A DNA stretch of 64,000 nucleotides from Fictibacillus norfolkensis (GCF_014836645.1 NZ_JACSQM010000008.1:62001-126000); one strand, 5' to 3'; shown: positions 46,637 through 55,876, counted from the first letter of the stretch. Made by a program: numbers and translations. Notes: generated by a model from the sequence alone, not told the origin.

Positions 46637-49600
46637 TTCACATTTCCTCCTTCCTCATGCATTTTTTCTAGAATAACATCATCTTTTTCTGAACGAAGTT
46701 GACGGTATTGATTCTCTTCAAGAGTTTGATCAAACTGACAGACAGGCTTATATGAACAGAACGTACATGGTATTTTTTTCTTCATCTCATATGGAGAGAT
46801 ATCGATCACTCCGTTTGTAATCCCTTCACCGCTCGTTACAGCCATCTTTCGTGCATGATTACGCATCGTGTTAAACTGCTCTCTTGAGGCGATAGCGGAA
46901 TGTGATTTATGAAATCCTTTTTGAGTTAAAGCGACAGGAATGATAGAAGAACGTTTTTCCATTGTACTGTCCATAAGTTGAACGGCTTCTTCCTCAGCAA
47001 GGACCAAACCTTTCATCTTAAACTTCTTTAACACTTCTTTTTCGATTTCTTCTACACTAAGCAGTTTCTTTTGATTTAAAAGCGGGTTGTGAACATGGAA
47101 ATAAAGAACGCCTGCTGGAACGGACTCTTCACCTAGCCAGCTTTCTGAATGTGTGACTGCAACATCTAGATAAGTCAGCATCTGCAGAGCAATGCCATGA
47201 TATAACTCTGCTAAGTTAAGTCCTGTCGAGCTGGATTTATAATCAATCACGCGCATCAGAAGTCCTTTAGAACTTTTGGCTGTATCAACACGATCGATAC
47301 GTCCGATCACTTCCATCGTCGTGCCATTCGGCAAATTATAGGTTAATGGCGGCAATGTTGCACCAGAAGCGAATGCTAGTTCAAGGCCAGCAGGTGTGAA
47401 ACCACTCGCCTTTGCATGCTGACTTAATATGTGCGAAGCTTTTCCGACTACTTCTTTTAACTTCTTCTTAATATAAAGATGTCTGTTGGAACTTAACAGA
47501 ATCTCATGTTGAAGCTGTGGTGCCAAAAGTTCAACAATGTCTCCTGCTAAACGATAACAATCACCCTTTGAAAGATCACTCCAAGCTACGCTTCTTTGTT
47601 GAAGTGAATCATTCATCTGTTTTAACGCAGCATGAAAAAGCTGTCCGATATCAGGGGCTTCAAGCTTATACAATTGGCGTTCTTTAAGCTTCAGTCCGTA
47701 CGACATGAACTGAGAGAATGGACATGACTGAAAAAGCTCCATCCTTGAGATGCTCGTTAAGATTTTATCGCCATAAAGGTCTCTTGATACAGATGAACTG
47801 AGAGGTGCTTCTCGATTAAAATAGAACAGAGAAGACAGAGCACGCTTTGCATAGAAATCATACTCGTTGTCTTCGATCACCCAATTGTATACATCCCACC
47901 AAACAGAAGAGATCGGATAGCCTTTTTTCCATTCTCTAAGCTGTGCACTTAAAAAGGAGACACTTTTTATCGGATGCTGCACAAAATCCATATCATTTTG
48001 TAAAGCAGGTTCGTTTTGATATAGCTCTTCCTTTAAATCTGGGAAAAGGTCGTGCAACCGCTGTATGACCATAGAAGGCTGCATCGTTTTCCCTTCCTCG
48101 TCTGCTAACGCATACGAAACATACAAATGGTCACTTCCATTCGTTAACGCCAGATAGATCATAAACTGCTCATCTAGCAGCTTTCTGCGAGCAGTCGGTG
48201 CAAGCACAACACCGTTTCTATCAAGGGCTTCTCTTTCGTCCTCTGAAAGTAATCCATCGTCTTTTGGTTTTAGCGGAATGATTCCATCGTTTACGCCAAG
48301 AACAAAATTTACTTTTACATCCGTGAAACGAGACCTTTCCATCGTTCCTACTAATACTTGATCTAGTGAAGGAGGAACAAGAGCGAACTTAAGGCTTTCA
48401 AGTCCTGTTTCAAGCATTTGCATCCACGTCTCTTTTGTAAGTTCTTCCTCGCCAGTCAACTCTACCATCTCATCGAGAAGACCTAACACCGCATTCCAAA
48501 CTTGACCATGTTCAGATGCTGCTCGTAGTTTCCCTGCTGATTCTGCATGAATTCTCAAGCGTTCCAGTTTCATCGGTACATTGAGATCTTCAAGATACTG
48601 ATAAAGACTTTTACAATATTGGATGATACTTTTACTGTTTGATAGATTTTTAGATAGACGACTCAATGGGGATACAATCATATCCCGCATGTCATTGATC
48701 AGTTGTTCCTTTTCATCGTCACGTGTTGTCTTTCCAAAGTCTTCTGATTCGAACCCTCTAAATCTTTTATATTTCCAAGGTTTTGGATCTGTCCACCTTT
48801 TGCCTTGGATACCAAGTGCTAACACATAGTTTTCAAGTTCATCCATACAACGTCTCATCTCAGATGTCGTTTTTCTTATCTCATCAAGCGGATAGAGCAT
48901 GTCTGTTTTAACGGCTCGAAACACAGATTCATAGCGCCAATTTTTTAGTACAATATCTAACGATGAACGGATCAGCTCAATCAGGGGATGGTGAAGCATA
49001 GATTTTTTTTGATCGAGAAAAACAGGTATCTCATAATCTGTGAATACCGTTTCGATCAGTGTTTGATAACTACCCGAATTTCGGACTGTTACAGCGATAT
49101 CGCGATATCGATAACCTTTGTCACGAACGAGTTCAATGATTTTTTTTGCTGCTCCCTCAACTTCTGATCGAACATTTACTGCCGCCGCTACTCCAACACC
49201 TTCATGTTTGGCTGACGTAATGGCCGGTCTTCGATCATACTGATCCTCGATGTGAGCGATGGCAGTTGAATTAAATTTTGGCTTCTCATGAAGATAGATC
49301 GGTTCCTCCACGAAAACACCCAGTTCTTTTGCTTGTGCTGTTAGTGACTGTACAGTCTTTTTAGTCATATAGAACAAATCTAGCTCATGAGGCTCAGATT
49401 GCGAAGTTAAGAATTCATCGGTTGTAAGTGCAATGGTCACTTTCTTGGCATGAGCCAGTAATCCTGCCGTAACTTCTAATTCTTGGGGGGTAAAAGAATG
49501 AAATCCATCTATGTAAATTTCACTTTCCTTAATGCTCTCAGAAAAAGGAATCTTGTCTTGGAGGAGACGCAAGTAATCTTCTGAATCTACATACTTCCCA

Positions 49601-50136
49601 ATTAGCGCTTCATCCAAGGAACTCGAAATGACACTTAGATCTGATAATTTATCTTGAAGCACTTTTTTATTATTTTCTTTTTGTCCGATAGAAAGCAGTG
49701 TATCAGCATTCCACGAAAGATCTTCTGCAGAAACACAATATCGCTTAAGTTCTGTAGTCATCAACTCAAGCAATTCGTAAAAACCACTTTGCTCAGAAGC
49801 CTTTCGAAAGATTTTAAGGTCTTCTTTTTTGTGCTCGACGATTTTTCGAAGCATCATTCTTATTCCGGTAGATGTGATGTGCATTCTTGTTAAACCACCG
49901 GTCTCGCCAAGAATACGCCAAGCAAGCCTTGAAAAACTAAATACTTGTGCACGCATCATTCCCGATAATCCTGGCGCTCCGGCTAGCTTATACTCCGATT
50001 GAAATGTCATCTGATCTGGTACAAGATAGATGATTGGATTGCCTGAAGGACGGTCTGTAAGTTCTTTTTGAATCTCTTTAAATACAGAGTGGGACTTTCC
50101 GCTGCCGGATCGTCCCAAAATAAATTGCAAACTCAT
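46633..50136 (-). CDS. addB: Helicase-nuclease subunit AddB
   Basis: This 1167-residue partner of AddA recognises the recombination hotspot and cuts the other strand. The N-terminus has an ATP-binding loop, LGRSGSGKSHS, but a degenerate helicase core, as expected for AddB. The C-terminal nuclease has MRVIDYKSSSTGL. The iron-sulfur cysteines are one in SCPFSQFMSYG and three near the end (PCTFCSYKPVC). Length equals that of the B. subtilis protein (about 1166). It is the first gene of the operon; AGGGG lies upstream of the ATG. Confidence 0.97.
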   Translation of the reverse strand: MSLQFILGRSGSGKSHSVFKEIQKELTDRPSGNPIIYLVPDQMTFQSEYKLAGAPGLSGMMRAQVFSFSRLAWRILGETGGLTRMHITSTGIRMMLRKIVEHKKEDLKIFRKASEQSGFYELLELMTTELKRYCVSAEDLSWNADTLLSIGQKENNKKVLQDKLSDLSVISSSLDEALIGKYVDSEDYLRLLQDKIPFSESIKESEIYIDGFHSFTPQELEVTAGLLAHAKKVTIALTTDEFLTSQSEPHELDLFYMTKKTVQSLTAQAKELGVFVEEPIYLHEKPKFNSTAIAHIEDQYDRRPAITSAKHEGVGVAAAVNVRSEVEGAAKKIIELVRDKGYRYRDIAVTVRNSGSYQTLIETVFTDYEIPVFLDQKKSMLHHPLIELIRSSLDIVLKNWRYESVFRAVKTDMLYPLDEIRKTTSEMRRCMDELENYVLALGIQGKRWTDPKPWKYKRFRGFESEDFGKTTRDDEKEQLINDMRDMIVSPLSRLSKNLSNSKSIIQYCKSLYQYLEDLNVPMKLERLRIHAESAGKLRAASEHGQVWNAVLGLLDEMVELTGEEELTKETWMQMLETGLESLKFALVPPSLDQVLVGTMERSRFTDVKVNFVLGVNDGIIPLKPKDDGLLSEDEREALDRNGVVLAPTARRKLLDEQFMIYLALTNGSDHLYVSYALADEEGKTMQPSMVIQRLHDLFPDLKEELYQNEPALQNDMDFVQHPIKSVSFLSAQLREWKKGYPISSVWWDVYNWVIEDNEYDFYAKRALSSLFYFNREAPLSSSVSRDLYGDKILTSISRMELFQSCPFSQFMSYGLKLKERQLYKLEAPDIGQLFHAALKQMNDSLQQRSVAWSDLSKGDCYRLAGDIVELLAPQLQHEILLSSNRHLYIKKKLKEVVGKASHILSQHAKASGFTPAGLELAFASGATLPPLTYNLPNGTTMEVIGRIDRVDTAKSSKGLLMRVIDYKSSSTGLNLAELYHGIALQMLTYLDVAVTHSESWLGEESVPAGVLYFHVHNPLLNQKKLLSVEEIEKEVLKKFKMKGLVLAEEEAVQLMDSTMEKRSSIIPVALTQKGFHKSHSAIASREQFNTMRNHARKMAVTSGEGITNGVIDISPYEMKKKIPCTFCSYKPVCQFDQTLEENQYRQLRSEKDDVILEKMHEEGGNVN

Positions 50137-50310
50137 TTTGTTCAGCCCCTGTTCCGCACTTGAATTCTAACTCTATTATCTCATAATCTATTAGGACATC
50201 AAAGGCTCGTACCCTGAAAAACAACCACTTCCTCCTGGTAGTTATAGGATAGTTCTTGATAAGAACCCATGACACGTTAGTAACCATAGAGAAAGAAAAA
50301 AGGAAAACCG

Positions 50311-51384
50311 CTACATTGTTAGCTGATTTCCCTTCACTCTGACCGTATCTAGTTTACATGTATTTCTTCCCGCTGCCTTTGCTTCATATAAGAGCACATC
50401 TGCTCTTTGGATGATCTGTGAAGGTTTTTCGCCTTCTACATAACTTGCAATTCCATAGCTAAGTGTTACCGGTAAACCTCCATCACCTGACATATAAGGA
50501 AATGTTTCTAAATGCTTATTAATTGTTTCAATCGTATTTTTCACTTCTGTTCTAGATGTTGTATGGAGAATCCAGGCAAACTCTTCTCCACCGTAACGAT
50601 ACGCTTCTCCTTCTTTTACAGGTATGAAGCGTTTAAACGTTGAACCAACAAGCTTTAGCACTTCATCACCAATCAAGTGACCGTGCTGATCGTTGAACCA
50701 TTTAAAACGATCAATATCACATAAAACAAGTGTGAAGGGCTTATTTTGTTTTGTGATTTCCAAAACGTCTTCTTGAAATTTCCGGTGATTCAATAGACCC
50801 GTTAAATAGTCTTGTTCAGATTGAAGCTGATACATATTCTTCTCAAGATAATGTTGTCTTTCTTTAGAGGCAATCACACCTCCGTAAAAAGCGATCAACC
50901 ATAAAAAGATGCTTTTCATTAAAAATTCAAAGGAAGAAAGCGTGTTCATATACCCGCTATCTCTTATGAAGAAATAAGATAGGATGATAAAACTCGCTGT
51001 TCCTACTATAAGAGCTCCTCTTAACCTCCAATACAGGGCGGCATGGATAACGATTAAATAACCTACAGAAACAAACGGGCTGTCAGCTCCGCCAGTTAGC
51101 TGCATCAGCCAAGCATAAGCGATGCAATCAAAAACTATTCCACCTCTAGTAAAAACACGGTAGTACAGAGACGTCTCGGGCAATTGGTGTAATACAAATT
51201 GTGTGGATGTCATATATAGGATTCCAATTATGAAGAGAATTGGAAAGGTATCTGTTTCATATTTCAGCACACTTGAAATAGGCTGATAATAAAAAACAGG
51301 TACACAAAGTATTAAGAAGAACCACCGTAGTAAAGAAGATATTGTTTCAGAACGGTGTTCAGTAATCGTAAATGAATCTTTCAT
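50311..51384 (-). CDS. Membrane diguanylate cyclase (GGDEF)
   Basis: This 357-residue protein has about six hydrophobic segments (residues 18-175), then a GGDEF domain with an intact GGEEF signature at 265-269 (YRYGGEEFAW) and the metal/GTP motifs LCDIDRFKWFND and YLTGLLNHRKF. It should make c-di-GMP. No RxxD inhibitory site is seen five residues before the signature. The membrane part does not match a sensor I recognise. It lies 69 nt downstream of another GGDEF gene and may be co-transcribed with it behind the c-di-GMP riboswitch. Confidence 0.87.
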   Translation of the reverse strand: MKDSFTITEHRSETISSLLRWFFLILCVPVFYYQPISSVLKYETDTFPILFIIGILYMTSTQFVLHQLPETSLYYRVFTRGGIVFDCIAYAWLMQLTGGADSPFVSVGYLIVIHAALYWRLRGALIVGTASFIILSYFFIRDSGYMNTLSSFEFLMKSIFLWLIAFYGGVIASKERQHYLEKNMYQLQSEQDYLTGLLNHRKFQEDVLEITKQNKPFTLVLCDIDRFKWFNDQHGHLIGDEVLKLVGSTFKRFIPVKEGEAYRYGGEEFAWILHTTSRTEVKNTIETINKHLETFPYMSGDGGLPVTLSYGIASYVEGEKPSQIIQRADVLLYEAKAAGRNTCKLDTVRVKGNQLTM

Positions 51385-51453
51385 GCAGTCATCTTCCTTT
51401 GCATTTTACGATCTGCTAAATCATATAGCAGAAAGGCCCTTTATTCATTTTGT

Positions 51454-52404
51454 TCAAATGAATGATTTATTCTCACTTCTTGCTCTTTTATTGGTATACA
51501 TCCGCTCATCTGCAAGCTGAAGATAATAATCGATGTTCTCACATGCATCTGCAAGTAGTTCTATGGCACCATATGCTAATGAAATCGATTCATTCCATAC
51601 GATAAGCTGGCTCTCTAACTTTTCGATTAAGATGTAAGCTTCATCCTCTGTGATCCCTGGCAATAGATAAACAAATTCATCTCCGCCAAATCTAAATCCA
51701 GAGAACAATTTTAATCGTTTAGAAAGTTCAGCGATCTGCTGAAGAATTTCATCACCTGCGTGATGTCCTAGCTCATCATTGATACATTTAAAATTATTGA
51801 TATCAAACATGACAAGTGTAAGAGGAAGTTTAAGTCTGCGTGCTTTTGTAAGCTCTTCTTCTAAACAGTCATAAAAGTATCGGCGGTTGTATAGATTTGT
51901 TAGCGGATCGCGAATGCTAATCTCCTTAAGGTCTTTGAATTGCTGAGAGGAGAAACCGCTTAGAAAGCCTGTTACAGCTCGATGAGAAATCCGATTCCAA
52001 CGATCTAACATAAATAGCTGTATCACTAATGGCTCGTTTATCGTTGCTTTTTTTACTTCAAATAAAACAGATTCACTGATACTCGTTGTAAAACATGCTA
52101 ATGCTTGATGAGGAATTCGCTGATGTCTTAAAAAATGAATACCTGATGAAAATGCTTTTTGTTCTCCTTGTTTTAAAAAGGACTCAAATCGATCTTCTTC
52201 TAAAAATACAGCATGCACGATTCCACGTAAAAATTTCTCTAATACCTTTTCATATTGCTCAACAAAACCGTTTAGAAACGTATGAAAGTCTTCATTTTTT
52301 CTTAGATGCTCTTTGTGTGTATGTATCATAGCGGGAATAGACTTCATAAATTCTGGCAACAAGTTTTTTTTGAGTGCGCGTAAGTCTAGTTGGAAATTTT
52401 CCAT
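51454..52404 (-). CDS. Soluble diguanylate cyclase (GGDEF) under a c-di-GMP riboswitch
   Basis: This 316-residue cytoplasmic protein has an all-helical N-terminal part (residues 1 to about 160) that does not resemble a known sensor. The GGDEF domain has its signature at 240-244 (FRFGGDEFVYLL), RDPLTNLYNRRYF and MFDINNFKCIND, so it should be catalytically active. ATG 52404 is chosen with GAGGGG upstream; a longer frame from a TTG at 52428 has no advantage. Its leader carries a c-di-GMP-I riboswitch and terminator, so the product of the enzyme class controls its own gene. Confidence 0.9.
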   Translation of the reverse strand: MENFQLDLRALKKNLLPEFMKSIPAMIHTHKEHLRKNEDFHTFLNGFVEQYEKVLEKFLRGIVHAVFLEEDRFESFLKQGEQKAFSSGIHFLRHQRIPHQALACFTTSISESVLFEVKKATINEPLVIQLFMLDRWNRISHRAVTGFLSGFSSQQFKDLKEISIRDPLTNLYNRRYFYDCLEEELTKARRLKLPLTLVMFDINNFKCINDELGHHAGDEILQQIAELSKRLKLFSGFRFGGDEFVYLLPGITEDEAYILIEKLESQLIVWNESISLAYGAIELLADACENIDYYLQLADERMYTNKRARSENKSFI

Positions 52405-52437
52405 TCTACAACCCCTCAAATTCCTCAAAAATTACAT

Positions 52438-52471
52438 ACAAAAAGCCATCACCTAATAAAGGGAATGGCTT
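52438..52471 (-). terminator. Expression-platform hairpin of the c-di-GMP riboswitch
   Basis: On the minus strand AAGCCAT (52465-52471, read as its complement) pairs with ATGGCTT (52443-52449), followed by TTTTTGTATG. It ends 34 nt before the GGDEF start codon. The U run is short, so it is a moderate terminator. A second hairpin (GAGTG/CACTC) lies between the aptamer and this one. Confidence 0.6.
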
Positions 52472-52589
52472 CCATTTATGTTCAGATACGTTTAACCTCT
52501 ATGAGTGCTTCATCTCTAAAGTATGAAAAACTTCACTCTTCGGAAATAAGTCTTCATAGAAATACCTGTGTCTAAACTAAGTCCGTTTC

Positions 52590-52676
52590 CCTTTGGCAAC
52601 CGGCTGCCATTGCATGTTAACCATACTTTAGGCCCATAGCTTTGCGTCCCAGCTTTTCAACTGGTTTGCCCTTAAT
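52590..52676 (-). ncRNA. c-di-GMP-I (GEMM-I) riboswitch
   Basis: Read on the minus strand, the element contains AGGGCAAACC, a GAAA tetraloop stem (AGTTGAAAAGCT), the near-invariant GGGACGCAAAGC, the tetraloop receptor halves GGGCCTAAAG and TATGG, and a second stem with ATGGCAGCCGGTTGCC. These are the diagnostic parts of the c-di-GMP-I aptamer and its tertiary contact. It lies upstream of a GGDEF gene and behind its own promoter. It accounts for the gap 52405-52758. Confidence 0.93.
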
Positions 52677-52703
52677 AACAAAGGTTTCTATTGATTTATA
52701 GTT

Positions 52704-52733
52704 ATTATATCCTACTAAGGCAATTTGCGCCAA
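52704..52733 (-). promoter_or_regulatory. Promoter ahead of the c-di-GMP riboswitch
   Basis: On the minus strand TTGGCG (52728-52733), an 18-nt spacer and TATAAT (52704-52709) place the start point near 52697, about 20 nt before the aptamer. Confidence 0.55.
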
Positions 52734-52758
52734 TGATTTTAATGATTCATTAGACCTA

Positions 52759-53412
52759 TTATTTTAGACCTTTCTTTTTGGATATTTTTAACTTCCTGTA
52801 GTACCTATACCCCATCCTTACTCCATTCAAAACAAAATAAGGAATCTTTATAGGGAAGTCATACAGAGATTTCTTATAAATAGTGAAATAAGCTTTTCGC
52901 AGATCTTTCCATTTCCTGCACGTTTCGTATTGACTAAAATCAGAAACGTCTACAATAATTCCTCTGTTATTGGATATCATCACATTTTTTCCATGCACAT
53001 CATTAGGAAACAACCCTTTGTCTCTCGCATGCCTCACTGCTTCATCAATGTCGTAAATAACATTCTCATGGATCTTTATCCCTTTATGCACGCAGTCATA
53101 TAGAGTCATTCCTTCAATGCGTTTTAAAACTAAAAAACGCTGTTCAGAATGATAGCAAACAGAAAATCCAGGGTGTTTTCCTAGTCGATCATATACTTTC
53201 TTTTCTTCTAATAATCCGTGCTCATCCCTGCCATAGATCTTAACTACATAAGCTGGATGATCAGGATGTGAAAAAACCGCTGCATAGTTCCCACAGCCTA
53301 GCATCTGCCAAGGGTGTGGAGTATTCACCGGACATACCGGATCAAAAGGGCTGCGGCTTTCAATCATTATCTCGCTGTTCAATTGTCTGGCTAACTGGAT
53401 AAAGTGTTCCAT
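52759..53412 (-). CDS. Small protein kinase-like protein (YrzF/RIO-like)
   Basis: This 217-residue protein has a compact protein-kinase fold: glycine loop GCGNYAAVF (residues 39-47), Lys58 in YVVKIYG, catalytic loop FPNDVHGKNVMI (Asp138, Asn143) and the metal-binding Asp155 in IIVDVSDF. It lacks the full C-lobe of eukaryotic-like kinases, like RIO and YrzF-type kinases of Bacillus. ATG 53412 is chosen because GAGG lies 6 nt upstream; an in-frame ATG at 53475 has no site. The C-terminus is very basic (KISKKKGLK), which may favour nucleic acid or membrane contact. The substrate is unknown. Confidence 0.75.
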   Translation of the reverse strand: MEHFIQLARQLNSEIMIESRSPFDPVCPVNTPHPWQMLGCGNYAAVFSHPDHPAYVVKIYGRDEHGLLEEKKVYDRLGKHPGFSVCYHSEQRFLVLKRIEGMTLYDCVHKGIKIHENVIYDIDEAVRHARDKGLFPNDVHGKNVMISNNRGIIVDVSDFSQYETCRKWKDLRKAYFTIYKKSLYDFPIKIPYFVLNGVRMGYRYYRKLKISKKKGLK

Positions 53413-53519
53413 AACGTTCCTCAATTCAAATTCTAATCCTATTATCATCATCTTATGTCTTTGCAATACGTTCATTGTATACAGATGTTATAGAAAATGA
53501 AAATTGCACGCTTTATCCT

Positions 53520-53879
53520 TTATTCACTAACCACTTGTAGATAAGAAAGCATTAGTGTTTCAGCTTTATTTTTTAGATGAATGTTCGGAAATCTCATAAT
53601 TTCACGATAACCCCTAATAAAGATCTCATATTCTGTAATATCATCCTCGCGTTGTGCATCCATTACTTTGATTCTTCGTTTTCTCAGTTCAATTCTTACA
53701 TCATATAGATCTTTGCTGATTTGATTCATAATTTGCTCCACTAGTGCAACGTATGGCTGTCTCAGTCTAAAAGGAGAGCCGTTAATAATCTGTAGATCCC
53801 GATTAAACACGGTAAGTAAAATCGGATACATCACAAATTTTTCAATAAGCGAACGCTCTTCTTCGCTTCCATATTGCAC
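53520..53879 (-). CDS. YhjD-like protein of unknown function
   Basis: This 119-residue soluble, helical protein has a conserved opening EERSLIEKFVMYPILLTVFNRD and SPFRLRQPYVALVEQIM, a pattern I associate with B. subtilis YhjD. No catalytic motif or membrane segment is seen. It lies 16 nt downstream of a small WYL-like gene in the same direction, so both are probably co-transcribed. The function is unknown, and the family assignment is from memory of the pattern. Confidence 0.6.
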   Translation of the reverse strand: MQYGSEEERSLIEKFVMYPILLTVFNRDLQIINGSPFRLRQPYVALVEQIMNQISKDLYDVRIELRKRRIKVMDAQREDDITEYEIFIRGYREIMRFPNIHLKNKAETLMLSYLQVVSE

Positions 53880-53895
53880 GACGATCCCTCCAATC

Positions 53896-54105
53896 TTAAG
53901 AAGACAAAAAACGTGAATGTACAGATAATATGTTTCTTATGTGAAAACTTCTAATCTGTTTTTTTGCTGAACAATAACCTTTGATGATATGACCGTCAAA
54001 AGAGTATGGAATTATAAATCGGTGCGAGATGTCACCTTTTTGTGAGAGGTAGATCATTTCGATTCCAACTCGTTCTTGTATGCATCTCATTAATAAGTTA
54101 GTCAT
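53896..54105 (-). CDS. Stand-alone WYL-like small protein
   Basis: This 69-residue protein starts at ATG 54105 behind an excellent AAGGAGG. The core resembles a truncated WYL domain: IEMIYLSQKGDISHRFIIP, then a GY-containing strand (IIKGYCSAKKQIRSF) and HIRNILSV at the end, matching the usual Tyr, Arg-x3-Pro and Arg-x-Phe-x2-x-Arg-Ile positions. WYL domains normally sit behind a DNA-binding domain and sense ligands or nucleic acid; no helix-turn-helix is present here. It could act by binding a partner. It is followed by the YhjD-like gene. Confidence 0.7.
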   Translation of the reverse strand: MTNLLMRCIQERVGIEMIYLSQKGDISHRFIIPYSFDGHIIKGYCSAKKQIRSFHIRNILSVHSRFLSS

Positions 54106-54159
54106 GAAGCAACCTCCTTTTTTTATATTATATGCGAACAAACGTTCTTTTTATACTAG

Positions 54160-54192
54160 AAAAAAATACCTGCCTTTTTAAGCAGGCAAGTA
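54160..54192 (-). terminator. Terminator of the RsbR-type gene
   Basis: On the minus strand TACTTGCC (54185-54192) pairs with GGCAGGTA (54167-54174), followed by a T6 run. Confidence 0.8.
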
Positions 54193-54200
54193 TTTGTGGT

Positions 54201-55034
54201 TTATTTATTTTTTTGAGGTCGAATCCCCATTGCTTCAAGCTCCTGATACAAGTTTCCAGCAATAGAAAATCCTTCGAAACTGATTCCTAGCGAAACGACA
54301 GTCTGAGCAAGCTCAGGACGCATCCCGCTTAACGTTACATTTACACCTAAAAGCTTAAGAGAATTTATTACCTTAAATAAATTATGAGCGACCATCGTAT
54401 CAATCACAGCTACACCAGACAAATCGATAAATAGATGTTCAATCTGTAATTCCATGCATTTTTGAAGAGAAGTTTCCATAATTAACTTAGAGCGATGCGT
54501 ATCGATCGTTCCTACAAGCGGAAGAACCGCAACCGCTCTTGTCAGCCTTACAACAGGAACAGACAGCTCTTCAATTGCCTCTCTAGCCAATCCAAGTACA
54601 CGATTATTATTTTCAACATAAGCTACACTAAAAGCATGAACCGTTTCATCCAGTAATGGGTCGATGATAGAGGCGGCTTTCAAAACGGTTTCGATGCTGA
54701 ATTTTTCATTGCTAATTTCGTTACGTATGAAATCCCAAAGCACCATTCTATAGTATTTGGTACTGCTTAATGCTTTGTCTAATGGAACTTCATGTTGAAC
54801 AGCAAGCTCACCATTTTTTCTTCCCCAACTAATAAATTGCTCTTCAGATGTTCTGATGTCTTCATAAAGAGCTTGCCCAAAGTATGAAAATAGTTCTCCC
54901 CGTAGGTTTAACACAAATTCCGTCAGCTCTGTCGGCTGCTCACCAAGTGATACGCGCACCTCATCAATTTTCTTTGATAGATCATATTTATGCTCAATGA
55001 TCTTTTTACCTAATTCCCTCAATTGTTGCTCCAT
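54201..55034 (-). CDS. RsbR-type stressosome protein (STAS domain)
   Basis: This 277-residue protein has a helical N-terminal sensor domain (residues 1 to about 150, globin-like in RsbR proteins) and a C-terminal STAS domain. STAS motifs are LPLVGTIDTHRSKLIMETSL and FIDLSGVAVIDTMVAH; the threonines in IDT and DTM correspond to the sites phosphorylated by RsbT in RsbR paralogues. It should be a co-antagonist subunit of the stressosome that feeds sigma-B. No rsbS, rsbT or sigB gene is nearby, as with B. subtilis RsbR paralogues, which are scattered. It is a single gene with its own terminator. Confidence 0.85.
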   Translation of the reverse strand: MEQQLRELGKKIIEHKYDLSKKIDEVRVSLGEQPTELTEFVLNLRGELFSYFGQALYEDIRTSEEQFISWGRKNGELAVQHEVPLDKALSSTKYYRMVLWDFIRNEISNEKFSIETVLKAASIIDPLLDETVHAFSVAYVENNNRVLGLAREAIEELSVPVVRLTRAVAVLPLVGTIDTHRSKLIMETSLQKCMELQIEHLFIDLSGVAVIDTMVAHNLFKVINSLKLLGVNVTLSGMRPELAQTVVSLGISFEGFSIAGNLYQELEAMGIRPQKNK

Positions 55035-55140
55035 GTTCTACTGCTTCCCCCTATGTACACAAAGAATGGCATACCTCCAACTTATTTACCATTAATTTGT
55101 GTACTTAAAACATATTCTCACAAAAAAAAATGGGGCTACT

Positions 55141-55186
55141 AACCGCCTGCCCCTTGGAAAACAAGCGACCGAGAATTAAAATTCAA
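55141..55186 (-). repeat. Decayed fragment of the dispersed repeat (copy E)
   Basis: Read on the minus strand, GTTGAATTTT then GGTCGCTTGTTTTCC and GGGGCAGGCGGTTAG follow the first 45 nt of the family (TTGATTTCCGTT, GCTCGCTTTCC, GGGGCGGGCGGTGAG) with several changes. The second half is missing. It lies between the RsbR-type and amidase genes. Confidence 0.55.
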
Positions 55187-55219
55187 CATCTCTCAAGGCT
55201 GTTTTACCATCTATTGTTT

Positions 55220-55876
55220 TTAAGAGTAATCGATATGAACAGCAAATCCTGCAGATTTAGCTTTTCGAGAAAGGTTCTCTGCATTTTCTCTAGATGTGAA
55301 TGCTCCAATCTGCACTTTATAAAGTTTTCCTTCTTCAGTAACAAGCTCTTTAAACTCATTCTGATGAACAACAAACTTTTTCAGCTCATACTTTACATCT
55401 TCAATAAAGAATGGAAATGTCTTACCGTATTGGTGAAAACAATTTAAAGGATCTGTCCTTCTTTTTGGGTCCAGTTGAAAGTGACCTTTTATGTTCCGGG
55501 CAGGATCCCATTGGTACATGTCACATAAATAGGCAAAAAACCATACATAACGGCTGTAAGCTTTGTTAAAATCTATGGAAGGCCCATAGCATAACTCCAC
55601 CCCAATTCCCCATTCGTTCGCGTCTGATACGTTAGAGCGAACGTGCCAAGCTTTTTCATGCAATGGAATAATCAGCAATATCTGTTTATCATCTATGAAT
55701 ACGTGCGCAGAAGCCTCTAGTTGTCTGCTGTTGAAATATTCATAGTTCTGTTGCGCCGTTGAGTCGGGATTCCCAGTGTCGTGCGCAACCGCAAAGCGCG
55801 GTACACGATTACCTCCTGGACGCTGCTTCCATCCTTTCTTTAAAAGTTGATTTGTAATCTGAAATTTTTCTTTCAT
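55220..55876 (-). CDS. N-acetylmuramoyl-L-alanine amidase with SPOR domain
   Basis: This 218-residue protein has an amidase_2 (T7-lysozyme-like) domain at residues 10-150. Zinc ligands are His in FAVAHDTGN and His/Asp in KGHFQLDPKRRTDP. A SPOR domain closes the C-terminus (YKVQIGAFTSRENAENLSRK). It should cut the amide bond between MurNAc and L-alanine and bind denuded glycan. No signal peptide is visible, as in XlyA/CwlA-like enzymes, so it may be released at mother-cell lysis or be of phage origin. ATG 55876 lies behind GGGAGGTG. No phage genes flank it. Confidence 0.87.
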   Translation of the reverse strand: MKEKFQITNQLLKKGWKQRPGGNRVPRFAVAHDTGNPDSTAQQNYEYFNSRQLEASAHVFIDDKQILLIIPLHEKAWHVRSNVSDANEWGIGVELCYGPSIDFNKAYSRYVWFFAYLCDMYQWDPARNIKGHFQLDPKRRTDPLNCFHQYGKTFPFFIEDVKYELKKFVVHQNEFKELVTEEGKLYKVQIGAFTSRENAENLSRKAKSAGFAVHIDYS

